Shown here in pieces: positions 17,214-26,300 of a stretch of 64,000 nucleotides of DNA (position 1 is the first letter of the stretch; each line of letters begins with the position of its first letter). The stretch spans positions 19,282 to 83,281 of the forward strand of contig NZ_OMOJ01000011.1 in the NCBI RefSeq assembly GCF_900302505.1, written 5' to 3'. The stretch comes from Pseudoprimorskyibacter insulae (lineage in GTDB: Bacteria > Pseudomonadota > Alphaproteobacteria > Rhodobacterales > Rhodobacteraceae). A model generated the notes under the pieces. That model worked only from the letters and a program-made list of their open reading frames with translations, did not search any database and was not told the origin of the DNA. The position numbers and the translations under genes were made by a program.

Positions 17214-18406
17214 TCTCGGGCTATCTGCGGGCCGATGGCCGCAAGGGCATTCGCAACACCGTTGTCGTCGCCTATCTGGTGGAATGTGCGCATTTCGTCG
17301 CCTCGAAGATCGTTGCGGGGTTCGATGGCGAAGACGTACAGTTGATCGGCTTTCCCGGCTGCTTCCCCAACGAATACGCCGCACAGATGATGGAGCGGCT
17401 TTGCACCCACCCCAACGTGGGCGCGGTGCTGTTCGTCTCGCTTGGGTGCGAGAGTTTTGACAAAGTGCGCGTGTCGAACGTGGTTTCAGAGTCGGGCCGC
17501 CCGGTGAAAACCTTGGTGATCCAAAAGGCGGGCGGTACGGCAGGCACGGTGCAGGCTGGCCGGGACTGGGTCCGCGCCACCTTGGACCAGATCGCTAAGG
17601 CCCCCCGCGCCGCTATGGGCGTGGATGAGTTGATCATCGGCACGGTTTGCGGCGGCTCGGACGGTACCTCGGGCATTTCTGGCAACCCCGCAGCGGGCAA
17701 GGCCTTTGACCTGCTGGTCGGCGAAGGCGCGGCTTGTATCTTTGAAGAAACCGGCGAGCTGATCGGCTGCGAAGAGATCATGGCCGAGCGCGCCATCACC
17801 CCCGAACTGGGCCAAGCCCTGCGCGAAAGCGTGCAAAAAGCCGAACGCTATTATGCGACGCTGGGATATGGGTCTTTCGCGGCAGGCAATGCAGCGGGCG
17901 GGCTTTCGACGATCGAGGAAAAATCGCTCGGGGCCTATGTGAAGTCGGGCGACAGCCCCATTTCCGGGCTGATCAAGCCGGGCGATGTGCCCCCGCGCGG
18001 CGGGCTTTACCTGATGGATGTGGTGCCGGATGGAGAAGTGCGCTTTGGTTTCCCCAACATCTCGGACAATGCGGAAATCGTCGAAATGATCGCCTCGGGC
18101 GCGCATCTGACGCTGTTTGTCACCGGGCGCGGCTCGGTCGTGGGATCGGCCATATCGCCAGTCATCAAGATCTGCGCCAACCCCGACACCTATCGCGCGC
18201 TAGAGGGCGACATGGACGTCAACGCCGGAGACATCATCGAAGGCAAGCGCAGCATCGAAGCCGTCGGCCAAGAGATCCGCGATCTGGTCGTCGCCGTGGC
18301 CAGCGGCGCGCAAACCAAGTCCGAGGCATTGGGCCACCGCGAATTCATCCTGACCTACAAATCATTCGAACCGATCGGGCCTGCCTGCCTGCCCGCATCG
18401 GCCTAA
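17210..18406 (+). CDS. UxaA-family large subunit (altronate dehydratase-like)
   Basis: A 398-residue protein matching the C-terminal catalytic part of UxaA/GarD enzymes, iron-dependent dehydratases of sugar acids; split relatives such as the sulfolactate lyase SuyAB also exist. Signatures are 'GYLRADGRKGIRNTVVVAYLVEC', 'IGTVCGGSDGTSGISGNPA', 'EETGELIGCEE' and the conserved cysteines. Separate small and large subunits are normal for one branch of the family. It gives this operon a second, unrelated dehydratase type besides the enolase-superfamily one; the substrate cannot be named from sequence. Confidence 0.88.
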   Translation: MISGYLRADGRKGIRNTVVVAYLVECAHFVASKIVAGFDGEDVQLIGFPGCFPNEYAAQMMERLCTHPNVGAVLFVSLGCESFDKVRVSNVVSESGRPVKTLVIQKAGGTAGTVQAGRDWVRATLDQIAKAPRAAMGVDELIIGTVCGGSDGTSGISGNPAAGKAFDLLVGEGAACIFEETGELIGCEEIMAERAITPELGQALRESVQKAERYYATLGYGSFAAGNAAGGLSTIEEKSLGAYVKSGDSPISGLIKPGDVPPRGGLYLMDVVPDGEVRFGFPNISDNAEIVEMIASGAHLTLFVTGRGSVVGSAISPVIKICANPDTYRALEGDMDVNAGDIIEGKRSIEAVGQEIRDLVVAVASGAQTKSEALGHREFILTYKSFEPIGPACLPASA

Positions 18407-18416
18407 GGAGACATCC

Positions 18417-19154
18417 ATGAAACGATTGGACAATAAGCTCTGCGTCATAACGGCGGCAGGGCAGGGGATCGGTTTGGCCACGGCCAAGCGTTTGGCCAGC
18501 GAAGGCGCCCGCGTCATCGCCACCGATATCAACGATGCTGCCTTGGCGGACTTGGCTCAGGTAGACGGCGTCGAGGCGCGCAAGCTGAACGTGCTTGACG
18601 CCGTCGCGATCTCCGCACTGGCCGCCGATCTTGGCCCGATTGACGTGCTGTTCAACTGCGCCGGGATTGTTCACGCAGGCACGATCCTTGAAGCCTCGGA
18701 AGACGAATGGGATTTCGCCTTTGACCTGAACGCCAAGGCGCAATTCCGCATGATCCGCGCCTTCCTGCCGGGAATGATCGCAAAGGGCGGCGGCTCGATC
18801 ATCAATATGTCCTCAGTCGCGGGGCCCGTGACCGGGCCGGTGAACCGGCTGATCTATTCCGCGTCCAAGGCCGCCGTGGCGGGCCTGACCCGCGCTGTGG
18901 CGGCTGACTATGTGACCCAAGGCATCCGCTGTAACGCGATCTGCCCCGGCACAGTCGACAGCCCCAGCCTGCACGACCGCCTTCGCGCCACGGGGGATTA
19001 TGAGGCCGCCAAACAGGCCTTCATCGCCCGCCAACCCATGGGCCGGATCGGAAGGCCTGAGGAAATCGCCGCGCTGGTGGCCTATCTGGCCGCTGACGAA
19101 TCCGGCTTCACCACGGGCCAAGAACACATCATCGACGGTGGCTGGACCACATAA
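18417..19154 (+). CDS. SDR dehydrogenase, probable 2-keto-3-deoxy-L-fuconate dehydrogenase
   Basis: A 245-residue classical short-chain dehydrogenase. The NAD-binding TAAGQGIG lies at residues 12-19, NCAG at 80-83, and the catalytic S132/S133, Y147 and K151 (YSASK). The segment 'SASKAAVAGLTRAVAADYV' followed by 'RCNAICPGTVDSPSL' closely matches the BDH2/2-keto-3-deoxy-L-fuconate dehydrogenase group. It would oxidise 2-keto-3-deoxy-L-fuconate to the 2,4-diketo acid. The neighbouring FAH-family hydrolase, nine bases downstream, is the expected next enzyme. Confidence 0.87.
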   Translation: MKRLDNKLCVITAAGQGIGLATAKRLASEGARVIATDINDAALADLAQVDGVEARKLNVLDAVAISALAADLGPIDVLFNCAGIVHAGTILEASEDEWDFAFDLNAKAQFRMIRAFLPGMIAKGGGSIINMSSVAGPVTGPVNRLIYSASKAAVAGLTRAVAADYVTQGIRCNAICPGTVDSPSLHDRLRATGDYEAAKQAFIARQPMGRIGRPEEIAALVAYLAADESGFTTGQEHIIDGGWTT

Positions 19155-19163
19155 GGAGAGACC

Positions 19164-20003
19164 ATGAAACTTGCACGCTATGGCGCCCCCGGCGCCGAGA
19201 AACCCGCTTTGGTCGATGCGCAGGGCCACCTGCGCGATCTGTCGGCCTATGTGCCCGATATCGCGGGCGAGGTTCTGACAGACCTGTCCGCACTGGCATC
19301 GCTTGACCCCGAAACGCTGCCCTTGATCGACGGCAACCCGCGCCTTGGCCCCTGCGTTGGCCAGACGGGCAAATTCATCTGTATCGGCCTGAACTACGCC
19401 GATCACGCCGCTGAAAGCGGGCTGGACGTGCCGCCCGAACCGGTGATCTTTGCCAAATACACCAGCGCGATCTGCGGGCCGAACGATCCGATCATCATCC
19501 CGCGCGGGTCCGAGAAAACCGACTGGGAGGTCGAGCTGGGCTTTGTCATCGGTAAGAAGGCCAAATACGTCGCCGAAGTCGACGCCATGGCCCATGTCGC
19601 AGGGTTCTGCCTGATCAACGACGTGTCCGAACGCGCCTATCAGATCGAACGGTCTGGCCAGTGGTCGAAGGGCAAAAGCTCTGACAACTTCGGCCCCACC
19701 GGCCCCTGGCTTGTGACCCCGGATGAGGTTGGTGATTTCGACGATCTGCACATGTGGCTGGATGTGAACGGCGAACGTGTCCAAGACGGCTCGACCGCCA
19801 CGATGGTTTACAAAGTGCCGTTCCTGCTGAGCTACCTGTCGCAGTTCTTCACACTGCATCCCGGCGACATCATCTCAACTGGTACGCCTCCGGGTGTGGG
19901 TCTGGGCTTCAAACCGCCGCGCTACCTGAAAGCCGGTGACGTGGTCGATTTGGGAATCGAAGGGTTGGGCACCCAACGCCAAACCTGCGTGAACGACGTT
20001 TAA
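19164..20003 (+). CDS. FAH-family hydrolase, probable 2,4-diketo-3-deoxy-L-fuconate hydrolase
   Basis: A 279-residue fumarylacetoacetate hydrolase-fold enzyme. Metal ligands E122-x-E124 (TDWEVELGF) and D153 (INDVSER) are in place, as is 'GLNYADHAAESG' and the C-terminal 'DIISTGTPPGVGLG'. These enzymes cleave C-C bonds of beta-diketo acids; after the preceding SDR the products would be pyruvate and L-lactate. It is the last gene of the operon, followed by a large bidirectional hairpin element. Confidence 0.9.
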   Translation: MKLARYGAPGAEKPALVDAQGHLRDLSAYVPDIAGEVLTDLSALASLDPETLPLIDGNPRLGPCVGQTGKFICIGLNYADHAAESGLDVPPEPVIFAKYTSAICGPNDPIIIPRGSEKTDWEVELGFVIGKKAKYVAEVDAMAHVAGFCLINDVSERAYQIERSGQWSKGKSSDNFGPTGPWLVTPDEVGDFDDLHMWLDVNGERVQDGSTATMVYKVPFLLSYLSQFFTLHPGDIISTGTPPGVGLGFKPPRYLKAGDVVDLGIEGLGTQRQTCVNDV

Positions 20004-20012
20004 CGGGTAAAA

Positions 20013-20157
20013 GAGGGGCTCTGCCCCGCCGCCGCTGCGCGGCGACTCCCCGGGAATATTTGAAGTCAGAAAATGCAGGGGCGCTTTTCCCGTATTTTCT
20101 GACCATAAATATTCCCGGGTGAATTGGGCCCGAAGGGACCAAGAGGGCAGCGCCCTC
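20013..20157. repeat. Bidirectional terminator-like intergenic element (copy 1)
   Basis: Between two convergent genes. Two 26-base arms (20049-20074 and 20094-20119) of the form CCCGGGAATATTT...GTCAGAAAAT pair with three mismatches around a 19-base loop. They are flanked by GC hairpins GGGGC/GCCCC (20015-20027) and GAGGGC-AGC-GCCCTC (20143-20157). A related single-arm copy lies at 57605-57676. It probably terminates transcription from both sides. Confidence 0.7.
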
Positions 20158-20173
20158 AATCAACGGCGGGGAG

Positions 20174-21307
20174 TCAGAGCCACCCTGATTTCAGAAGCGC
20201 ATTGGCGTCGCCTAAGGCAGGCGCGGCGCGGGTGGATTTGGGCCGCTGCCCGTCGATGCGAAGGGGCAGACGGGTGGTGTGCATTTCAAGCCCGTCGCGG
20301 GCGATGGTCTGGGTCATGTCCAAGGTCGTGAGCACGCCGCTTGCCATTAATTCCTGCCAGTCCATCACAGGCGCCGCCCAGATGTCTGCTTTGGTGAAGG
20401 CTTCGATCCAATGGGCGGTATCAGCGGTGGCCAGCCGTTCAGCGAGGGCGGCTTTGATCTGGTCGCGTCTGGTGAACCCGTCCAACTGGGCAATCTCACT
20501 GGGCAGGCCGGTGAGTTGGGCCAAAAGTGTCAACTTGCCCATAGCGATGGCCACATGGCCGTCACGGGTGGCGTAGACGCCGTAGGGGGCCGCCAGATAG
20601 GCATGGGCCGGGTTTTGCGCGGACCGTTTCGGCGTGCGGTGGCCATCGTTGAACCATGTCGTCAGCATTTCGAACTGAAGGTCCGCCAGCACCTCGATTA
20701 GCGAGGTTTCGGTGTGACCTCCTTGCCCGGTGATGCCGCGCCGAACCAATAGGGCCAGAACGCCATGGGTCAGCGCGGCCCCGGCCAGAATATCGGCGAT
20801 GGGCATGCCAACGGCGACCGGGCCATCCTCGGCCCCGCCGGACAGCCACATGACGCCTGCGCGGGCTTGTGCCAGCAGGTCTTGACCTGGCAGGTCGACC
20901 CATGGTCCTTCGGAACCATAGCCGGTGACCGAGCCATAAACGAGGCGCGGGTTCAGCGCCTTGACGTCCTCGTAGCCAAAGCCCAAACGCTCAATCACGC
21001 CGGGGCGGAAGTTTTGCAGCATCACATCCGCACCCTTGATCAACTCGGTCACGGCGGCCTTGTCGTCATCCAATTTCAGATCGATCGCGATGGACCGCTT
21101 GTTGCGGTTGATGGCGTGGAAGATCGTGCTTTCGCCGCCGATCTTGGTGTCGGTCAGATAAAGATAGCGGGACAGATCGCCCACGCCTGCGCGTTCCACC
21201 TTCACCACATCGGCCCCCAGATCGGCCAGTTTCAGCGCGCAATACGGGCCGGCAAGGAATTGGCTGAAGTCCAGCACACGCAGGCCGGACAGGGGCAGGT
21301 CAGTCAT
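20174..21307 (-). CDS. CaiB/BaiF family CoA-transferase (class III)
   Basis: A 377-residue CoA-transferase. The N-terminal 'LRVLDFSQFLAGPYCALKLADLGADVVKVE' block, 'NRNKRSIAIDL' and 'NFRPGVIERLG' are typical, and the catalytic aspartate is probably D143 (PGQDLLAQARAG). It would move CoA between carboxylic acids in the cytoplasm. Its start overlaps the end of the upstream solute-binding-like gene by eight bases, so the two are coupled. Substrates are unknown; MaoC and UxaA genes on the opposite strand may belong to the same pathway. Confidence 0.9.
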   Translation of the reverse strand: MTDLPLSGLRVLDFSQFLAGPYCALKLADLGADVVKVERAGVGDLSRYLYLTDTKIGGESTIFHAINRNKRSIAIDLKLDDDKAAVTELIKGADVMLQNFRPGVIERLGFGYEDVKALNPRLVYGSVTGYGSEGPWVDLPGQDLLAQARAGVMWLSGGAEDGPVAVGMPIADILAGAALTHGVLALLVRRGITGQGGHTETSLIEVLADLQFEMLTTWFNDGHRTPKRSAQNPAHAYLAAPYGVYATRDGHVAIAMGKLTLLAQLTGLPSEIAQLDGFTRRDQIKAALAERLATADTAHWIEAFTKADIWAAPVMDWQELMASGVLTTLDMTQTIARDGLEMHTTRLPLRIDGQRPKSTRAAPALGDANALLKSGWL

Positions 21308-22439
21308 TTGGGAAGCTTTCGTTGAAACGGTCGTTTAGCGCGGCAAGGGCGGTTTGGTGGCTGGTGCGGCCGGACAGGGCATCCGTCAGGATATCCGCGC
21401 CGTCGTGCTGGAACCCCATGTAGCCATCGTGGCGCGGGCGCAGCCAAGCGGCTTCGTGCGTCATGCGGGTTTGGGCGTAGGTGTTGCCGGTAGGACGGTT
21501 GACGGTGTCGTTGCCCCAAGCCACCGCATTGCCGGGCTGGCCGTTGTTCTGGGCATAAAGGCCGGACTGCACCTTGGCGCTGGCCAGCCAGATGGCGAAG
21601 GCGGTGGCGGTTTCGGGGTGTTTGGTCTGTGCTGACACCGCGATGCCCGTACCCCCAAGGGCGGACCCAAGCGGGCCGTTGGGGCCAAGGGCCGGAATGT
21701 CGTGATAGCCGATGCGGTGGCTGCGGTAGCCGGTGCGCCCGTATGGGGCATAGAGGTAGATGTAGGGGGCCAGTTCCAGCGTGGCACTATCGGCCAGCGC
21801 ATCCAGCGCGGCGATCGGGTCCATGCCGGTGCAGGCCGGATCAACGAGATCGTGCAAGGCCTGCATCGCCTCTAGCACCATAATTCCCGCCGCGCCGGGC
21901 AGCAAGGGGCCAGGGGTCACGGCGCAGGGCGATCCGATATTGGCGCTGAGGGTGAAAAAGCTCATGAGGTTATGAGGCGGGCGCAGGGGCCAGATCACCG
22001 TGCCGTTTCGCGCCGCTGTCAGCACCTGATCGAAGGTTTGCGCAGGGGCGCTGCGTTTGTCCGGGCGGATGGCCTGCACCTGTGCTGCGGCGTCGATGGG
22101 CAGTGCCCATTGCTGGCCGCCCAAGGTGTAGCTGGCATAACTTTTGCCGACGGTTTCCCCGGCCAACCGGGTCAGATCCCACGGTTTGGCGTGCAGGTCC
22201 AACGGCAACAGGCACCCGGCGGCCTGGGCGGCGCCCACATGCGGATGATCGATGATCATCAGGTCATATTGCGCCGCCAATTCCGGCACAGGGGTCGATT
22301 CAAACCCCTGAAGCGACCGCTTGTCCCATGTGATCTCGACCCCCGGCGACAGCGCGGCAAAGGCCTGCGCCGCTGCGACCACCGGGTCGTATCCTCGGGG
22401 GTCAGACCATGTCATGCCCCGCAAGATGATGTGTTCCAT
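21300..22439 (-). CDS. Solute-binding-like protein without a signal peptide
   Basis: About 379 residues with the fold pattern of family 1 extracellular solute-binding proteins: 'LMIIDHPHVGAAQAAGCLLPLD', 'QWALPIDAAAQVQAIRPD', and 'GGTGIAVSAQTKHPETATAFAIWLAS'. It begins MEHIILRGMTWSDPRGYDP, directly in the first beta strand, with no signal peptide or lipobox. Start 22439 (or the adjacent ATG at 22442) is chosen from the GGAGGA site; the GTG further upstream is part of that site. No permease or ATPase genes accompany it; instead it is coupled to a CoA-transferase gene. It may be a cytoplasmic ligand binder. Confidence 0.75.
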   Translation of the reverse strand: MEHIILRGMTWSDPRGYDPVVAAAQAFAALSPGVEITWDKRSLQGFESTPVPELAAQYDLMIIDHPHVGAAQAAGCLLPLDLHAKPWDLTRLAGETVGKSYASYTLGGQQWALPIDAAAQVQAIRPDKRSAPAQTFDQVLTAARNGTVIWPLRPPHNLMSFFTLSANIGSPCAVTPGPLLPGAAGIMVLEAMQALHDLVDPACTGMDPIAALDALADSATLELAPYIYLYAPYGRTGYRSHRIGYHDIPALGPNGPLGSALGGTGIAVSAQTKHPETATAFAIWLASAKVQSGLYAQNNGQPGNAVAWGNDTVNRPTGNTYAQTRMTHEAAWLRPRHDGYMGFQHDGADILTDALSGRTSHQTALAALNDRFNESFPND

Positions 22440-22454
22440 CATCGACTCCTCCAC

Positions 22455-22583
22455 TCTGACTTCAGGTTATCGGCGATGGTTCATAAATGAAAGAAGATTT
22501 TATATCTTAAAGTGTCGCGGATCTTTGGGAGATTGCAAATCCTTGGAGGCTCTGGCTAAAGTCCCAAGAAAAGGAAGAAACGC
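22455..22583. promoter_or_regulatory. Divergent regulatory region of the CoA-transferase pair and iclR-type gene
   Basis: Locally AT-rich DNA with two short inverted repeats: TTCAT-AA-ATGAA (22480-22491) and AAGAT-TTTAT-ATCTT (22494-22508). IclR proteins often bind such sites between their own gene and the divergent target, so autoregulation and control of the minus-strand pair are plausible. Confidence 0.4.
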
Positions 22584-23366
22584 ATGTCCGACACCGAAGA
22601 TGACGACAAGTACCGCGCCCCAGCTTTGTCCAAAGGGTTGGACATACTGGAATTGCTGGCGTCTGAACCGGACGGGTTAAGCCAAGCCGAAATCGCCAAG
22701 ACTTTGGGCCGTACCACGTCTGAGATTTTTCGGATGTTGATGGTGCTGCGCAAGCGCGGCTATGTCCGGCTTGAGGACAGCGACCGCTATTCCCTGACGA
22801 CGATGCTGTTTGAGATGGCGCATCGGCACCCGCCGATCCGGCGCCTGACATCCATCAGCGGCAAGGCCATGCAGGCCTTGGCGGACCGGATCAACCAATC
22901 GATGCACATGGGGATTTTGCATTCGGGGCGGTTCTTGGTGATCGCGCAGGTGGATTGCCCGGATAACAACGTGACCTCGGTCCGGCTTGGGGCCAACATT
23001 CCGATCTTTGACACCGCATCAGGGCGGGTCTTGGCCGCGTGGATGGACGAGGCTCAGCTTGATGCGCTTATCGCCTCAGCAGATGCGACGGATGAGGCGA
23101 CGCGGCAGGCCTTCCGCGCTGATTTGGCCGAAGTGCGGGCCAAGGGCTATTGCGAGAACGACTCGCTGACCATTGCCGGGGTGCGCAATATCTCGGCCCC
23201 GATCTTTGATTTTTCCGGCAAGGTGGTGGCGGCGGTGACGATCCCGTTCATTCGGCGTTTGTCAGGTACCTCCATCGCCCCGGTCGAGGATTGCCGGGAC
23301 GAGCTATTGGCGATGTGCCGCGATATTTCGCGCCGTTTGGGCGCGGGGGCCTATTTGGACGCGTAG
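22584..23366 (+). CDS. IclR family transcriptional regulator
   Basis: A 260-residue regulator with an N-terminal winged helix (about residues 14-75, 'LSKGLDILELLASEPDGLSQAEIAKTLG' region) and a C-terminal effector-binding GAF-like IclR domain ('SMHMGILHSGRFLVIAQV', 'TASGRVLAAWM', 'VRNISAPIFDFSGKVVAAVTI'). It is divergent from the binding-like/CoA-transferase genes and next to the fucose-type cluster, so either set may be its target. Its last 16 bases overlap the end of the convergent propeller gene. Confidence 0.92.
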   Translation: MSDTEDDDKYRAPALSKGLDILELLASEPDGLSQAEIAKTLGRTTSEIFRMLMVLRKRGYVRLEDSDRYSLTTMLFEMAHRHPPIRRLTSISGKAMQALADRINQSMHMGILHSGRFLVIAQVDCPDNNVTSVRLGANIPIFDTASGRVLAAWMDEAQLDALIASADATDEATRQAFRADLAEVRAKGYCENDSLTIAGVRNISAPIFDFSGKVVAAVTIPFIRRLSGTSIAPVEDCRDELLAMCRDISRRLGAGAYLDA

Positions 23367-24187
23367 GTGACGTAGGCGAACTTGCGGCTGCACGGCGACC
23401 AGGACGGCACGTTGATCGTGCCTTGCCCGCCGAAGAATTCCGTCAGGATCACCGGCGTGCCGCCGTCGGCGGGCATCAGGCGCAGCGACACGTTGCGCCC
23501 GAAGGGGTGGCCTTCGGTGCCTTCGGGATAGGCCAGATAGACCACAAGCGCCCCATCCGGTGACGGGTGGGGGAACCAATTGACCATGGCGTCATCGGTC
23601 ATCCGTTCCAGCCCGGTGCCGTCGGGGTGAATGCGCCACAGGTCAACCGCGCCGTCTTTTTCGCCGTTGAACCAGATCCATTTGCCATCGGGCGTATAGT
23701 CGGACCCGTCGCAATGATCGAAACCCTCGGTGATCTGCTGTTCGTCGCCGCCCGTCGCCGGAATGGTGTAAATCTGCGCGGTGTCCCCGGTTGAGGCGCG
23801 GAACGCAGGGTAGGTGATCGTTTGCCCATCCGGCGACCAGCCGTGAAAATAGGACGGGCCGTTGGGCGTGACGCGCTGCGGGCGGCCCCCGCCGATGGGC
23901 ATTGTGTAGATGATGCTTTTGCCGTCCTCGGTTTTGTCCGAGATCGCCAAGGTCTTGCCATCGGGCGAAATGCCATGGTCGTTGTTCAGCCCGGTCGCAA
24001 AGCCGGTATCGACCGGGGTCAGCGTCGGCGCGTCCAGCGGCACGCGGTACAGCAGACCATCGGCATTCACGATCAGTGCGGTTCCGTCCAAGGTCCAGTT
24101 CGGGGCCTCGATGTGGTCGTCGGTTTTCAGCACCGTCTGAACAGCGCCGCTGTCCAGATCGTAGATGCAAAGTTGCGCAAAGCTCAT
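23351..24187 (-). CDS. TolB-like beta-propeller protein (PD40 repeats)
   Basis: A 278-residue protein made of about six PD40/WD40-like blades, each marked by an S/T-P-D-G-K/Q motif: ISPDGKTLAIS, WSPDGQTITYP, YTPDGKWIWFN, PSPDGALVVYL. There is no signal peptide, so unlike TolB it should be cytoplasmic. Its start overlaps the terB-like stop by four bases, meaning the two are cotranslated. The biological role is unknown; related propellers include oligogalacturonate-lyase-like and TolB-type interaction proteins. Confidence 0.8.
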   Translation of the reverse strand: MSFAQLCIYDLDSGAVQTVLKTDDHIEAPNWTLDGTALIVNADGLLYRVPLDAPTLTPVDTGFATGLNNDHGISPDGKTLAISDKTEDGKSIIYTMPIGGGRPQRVTPNGPSYFHGWSPDGQTITYPAFRASTGDTAQIYTIPATGGDEQQITEGFDHCDGSDYTPDGKWIWFNGEKDGAVDLWRIHPDGTGLERMTDDAMVNWFPHPSPDGALVVYLAYPEGTEGHPFGRNVSLRLMPADGGTPVILTEFFGGQGTINVPSWSPCSRKFAYVTYASK

Positions 24188-24609
24188 AGGGTCAGATGGC
24201 GGGCGCGGGCGCCACGTTCGATGGCCGCGGCGTGCAGGCGGTCGATGTTCAACTCATACCGGATTTCTTCCAGTAGGCGCAGTTCTGAATCGTTCAGGTT
24301 GCCATCGGCGGCGGCAACGTCGCAGCTTAGGGCATAGGCCGTTTCATTGAGCTTATCCGGCAGGTTGTCGCGCAGTAGGCCGAACAGGGCATCCAGCCCG
24401 TCTTCTTGTTCAAATAGGTCAAACACAAGCTGAGACATGACGTTCAGCCGGTCCAGATCATAGTCGCCAAAGATTGGCAGGTTGTTCACCTGACTTTGGA
24501 TCTTAATCAGCTCTGCCGTGCGCATGTCTTCGTCGGATGCAGAGACGGCAATCATGAGTGCAACAAGGCAATCTTGCGGGGTCAGCGGGTGAGATACGTC
24601 TTGTGTCAC
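24184..24609 (-). CDS. TerB-family protein
   Basis: A 141-residue all-helical protein with the TerB/TerB-like pattern: an N-terminal 'CLVALMIAVSASDEDMRTAELIKIQ' with acidic residues and a C-terminal 'ALSCDVAAADGNLNDSELRLLEEI'. TerB domains bind divalent metals through these two acidic helices. A GTG start at 24609 follows an AGGA site. It is coupled to the propeller gene downstream. Tellurite resistance cannot be concluded, since the rest of a ter operon is absent. Confidence 0.8.
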   Translation of the reverse strand: MTQDVSHPLTPQDCLVALMIAVSASDEDMRTAELIKIQSQVNNLPIFGDYDLDRLNVMSQLVFDLFEQEDGLDALFGLLRDNLPDKLNETAYALSCDVAAADGNLNDSELRLLEEIRYELNIDRLHAAAIERGARARHLTL

Positions 24610-24728
24610 TGGAATGTCCTTTAATCAGGCGTGTTGCGGTGCAGAATATTGACCTGATAGCCGCCTAGCAATAGGAGTCCCCGGCAATCTGCGCACATCG
24701 GGTGCGCCACCCTTCAGGAGATCCAAAA

Positions 24729-26300
24729 ATGACCGAGCTGCGCGACGCCGCCCTCGCCTCCAAAGCATGGCCTTTCGAAGAAGCGCGCCGGATCCTGAAA
24801 CGGTATGAAAAGAAGCCGCCCGAAAAGGGCTATGTGCTGTTTGAAACCGGCTATGGCCCCTCGGGTCTGCCGCATATCGGCACCTTTGGCGAAGTGGCGC
24901 GCACGACGATGATCCGCCGCGCGTTTGAGGTGATCTCGGACATTCCGACGCGTCTGATCTGTTTCTCGGACGATCTGGACGGGATGCGCAAGGTGCCGGG
25001 CAATGTGCCCAATCAGGACCGTCTGCGCGAAGATCTGCAGCGCCCGCTGACCAGCGTTTACGACCCGTTTGAAACCCATGAATCCTTCGGCCACCACAAT
25101 AACGCCATGCTGCGCCGGTTCCTTGATACCTTCGGGTTCGAGTATGAGTTCATCTCGGCCACCGAATTCTACAGATCGGGCCGGTTTGACGAAATTCTGC
25201 TGCGGGCGGCGGAAAAGTACGATGACCTGATGGCCATCATGCTGAAATCGCTGCGCGAAGAACGGGCGGCAACCTATTCGATCTTCCTGCCGATCCACCC
25301 CGAAACGGGCCGGGTTCTGTATGTGCCGATGAAGAACGTCGATGCCGCCAAGGGCGAAATCACCTTTGACGACGAAGACGGCAAGGAATGGACGCTTCCG
25401 GTCACGGGCGGCAACGTCAAACTTCAGTGGAAGCCGGACTTTGGCGCACGTTGGGCCGCGCTGAGTGTCGATTTTGAGATGTACGGCAAGGACCACTCAA
25501 CCAACACGCCAATCTATGACGGCATCTGCCGGACGCTGGGCGTTCGCCCGCCCGAGCATTTCACCTATGAGCTGTTCCTAGATGACAAGGGGCAGAAGAT
25601 CTCAAAATCCTCGGGCAACGGCATTTCGATCGACGAGTGGCTGACCTACGCCTCGTCGGAATCGCTGTCGTACTTCATGTACCAAAAGCCCAAGACCGCC
25701 AAACGCCTCTGGTGGGATGTGATCCCCAAATGCGTGGATGAATATCACCAGCAGCTTCGCGCCTATCCGACGCAGGATCTGAAGGCCCAGCTGAACAACC
25801 CGGTGTTCCACATCCATGGCGGCAATGTGCCGGTCAGCACGCTGGATGTGCCGTTCGGTATGCTTTTGAACTTGGCCTCGGCCGCTGGTGCCGAAAGCAA
25901 AGACCAGATGTGGGGCTTCATTTCGCGCTATGCGCCGGACGCCTCGCCTGAAACGCACCCCGATCTGGATGCGGCGGCGGGCTATGCCGTGGCCTATTAC
26001 AACGACTACGTGAAGCCGAACAAAACCTTCCGCGCCCCCACCGATCTGGAGCGCGAGGCCCTGACCGAATTGCGCGACGGATTGGCCAATTGGGACGGCG
26101 CGGCGGATGCAGAAGCGCTGCAAAGCCTTGTCTTTTCTTGCGGTCGTGAACGGTTTGACCCGATGCGCGATTGGTTCAAAGCGATCTACGAAGTGCTGCT
26201 TGGCGCCAGCCAGGGGCCGCGATTCGGCTCATTTATTGCGCTTTATGGCGTCGAAAACAGCATTGGCCTGATCGACAAAGGCTTGGCGGGCGAGTTGTAA
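24729..26300 (+). CDS. lysK: Lysyl-tRNA synthetase, class I
   Basis: A 523-residue class I LysRS, the archaeal-type enzyme used in many alphaproteobacteria. The HIGH-equivalent PHIGT is at residues 48-52 and KMSKS-equivalent KISKS at 290-294. The alpha-helix-cage C-terminal anticodon region follows. The start at 24729 is placed by a CAGGAG ribosome site; the 27-base in-frame extension upstream lacks one. It charges tRNA-Lys and is essential unless a class II LysS is also present. It is a single-gene unit between unrelated neighbours. Confidence 0.96.
   Translation: MTELRDAALASKAWPFEEARRILKRYEKKPPEKGYVLFETGYGPSGLPHIGTFGEVARTTMIRRAFEVISDIPTRLICFSDDLDGMRKVPGNVPNQDRLREDLQRPLTSVYDPFETHESFGHHNNAMLRRFLDTFGFEYEFISATEFYRSGRFDEILLRAAEKYDDLMAIMLKSLREERAATYSIFLPIHPETGRVLYVPMKNVDAAKGEITFDDEDGKEWTLPVTGGNVKLQWKPDFGARWAALSVDFEMYGKDHSTNTPIYDGICRTLGVRPPEHFTYELFLDDKGQKISKSSGNGISIDEWLTYASSESLSYFMYQKPKTAKRLWWDVIPKCVDEYHQQLRAYPTQDLKAQLNNPVFHIHGGNVPVSTLDVPFGMLLNLASAAGAESKDQMWGFISRYAPDASPETHPDLDAAAGYAVAYYNDYVKPNKTFRAPTDLEREALTELRDGLANWDGAADAEALQSLVFSCGRERFDPMRDWFKAIYEVLLGASQGPRFGSFIALYGVENSIGLIDKGLAGEL

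Noticed and set aside
24184..24609. Tellurite resistance system
   Set aside because: Only a TerB-like gene is present; terC, terD and other members are missing, so the phenotype cannot be claimed.
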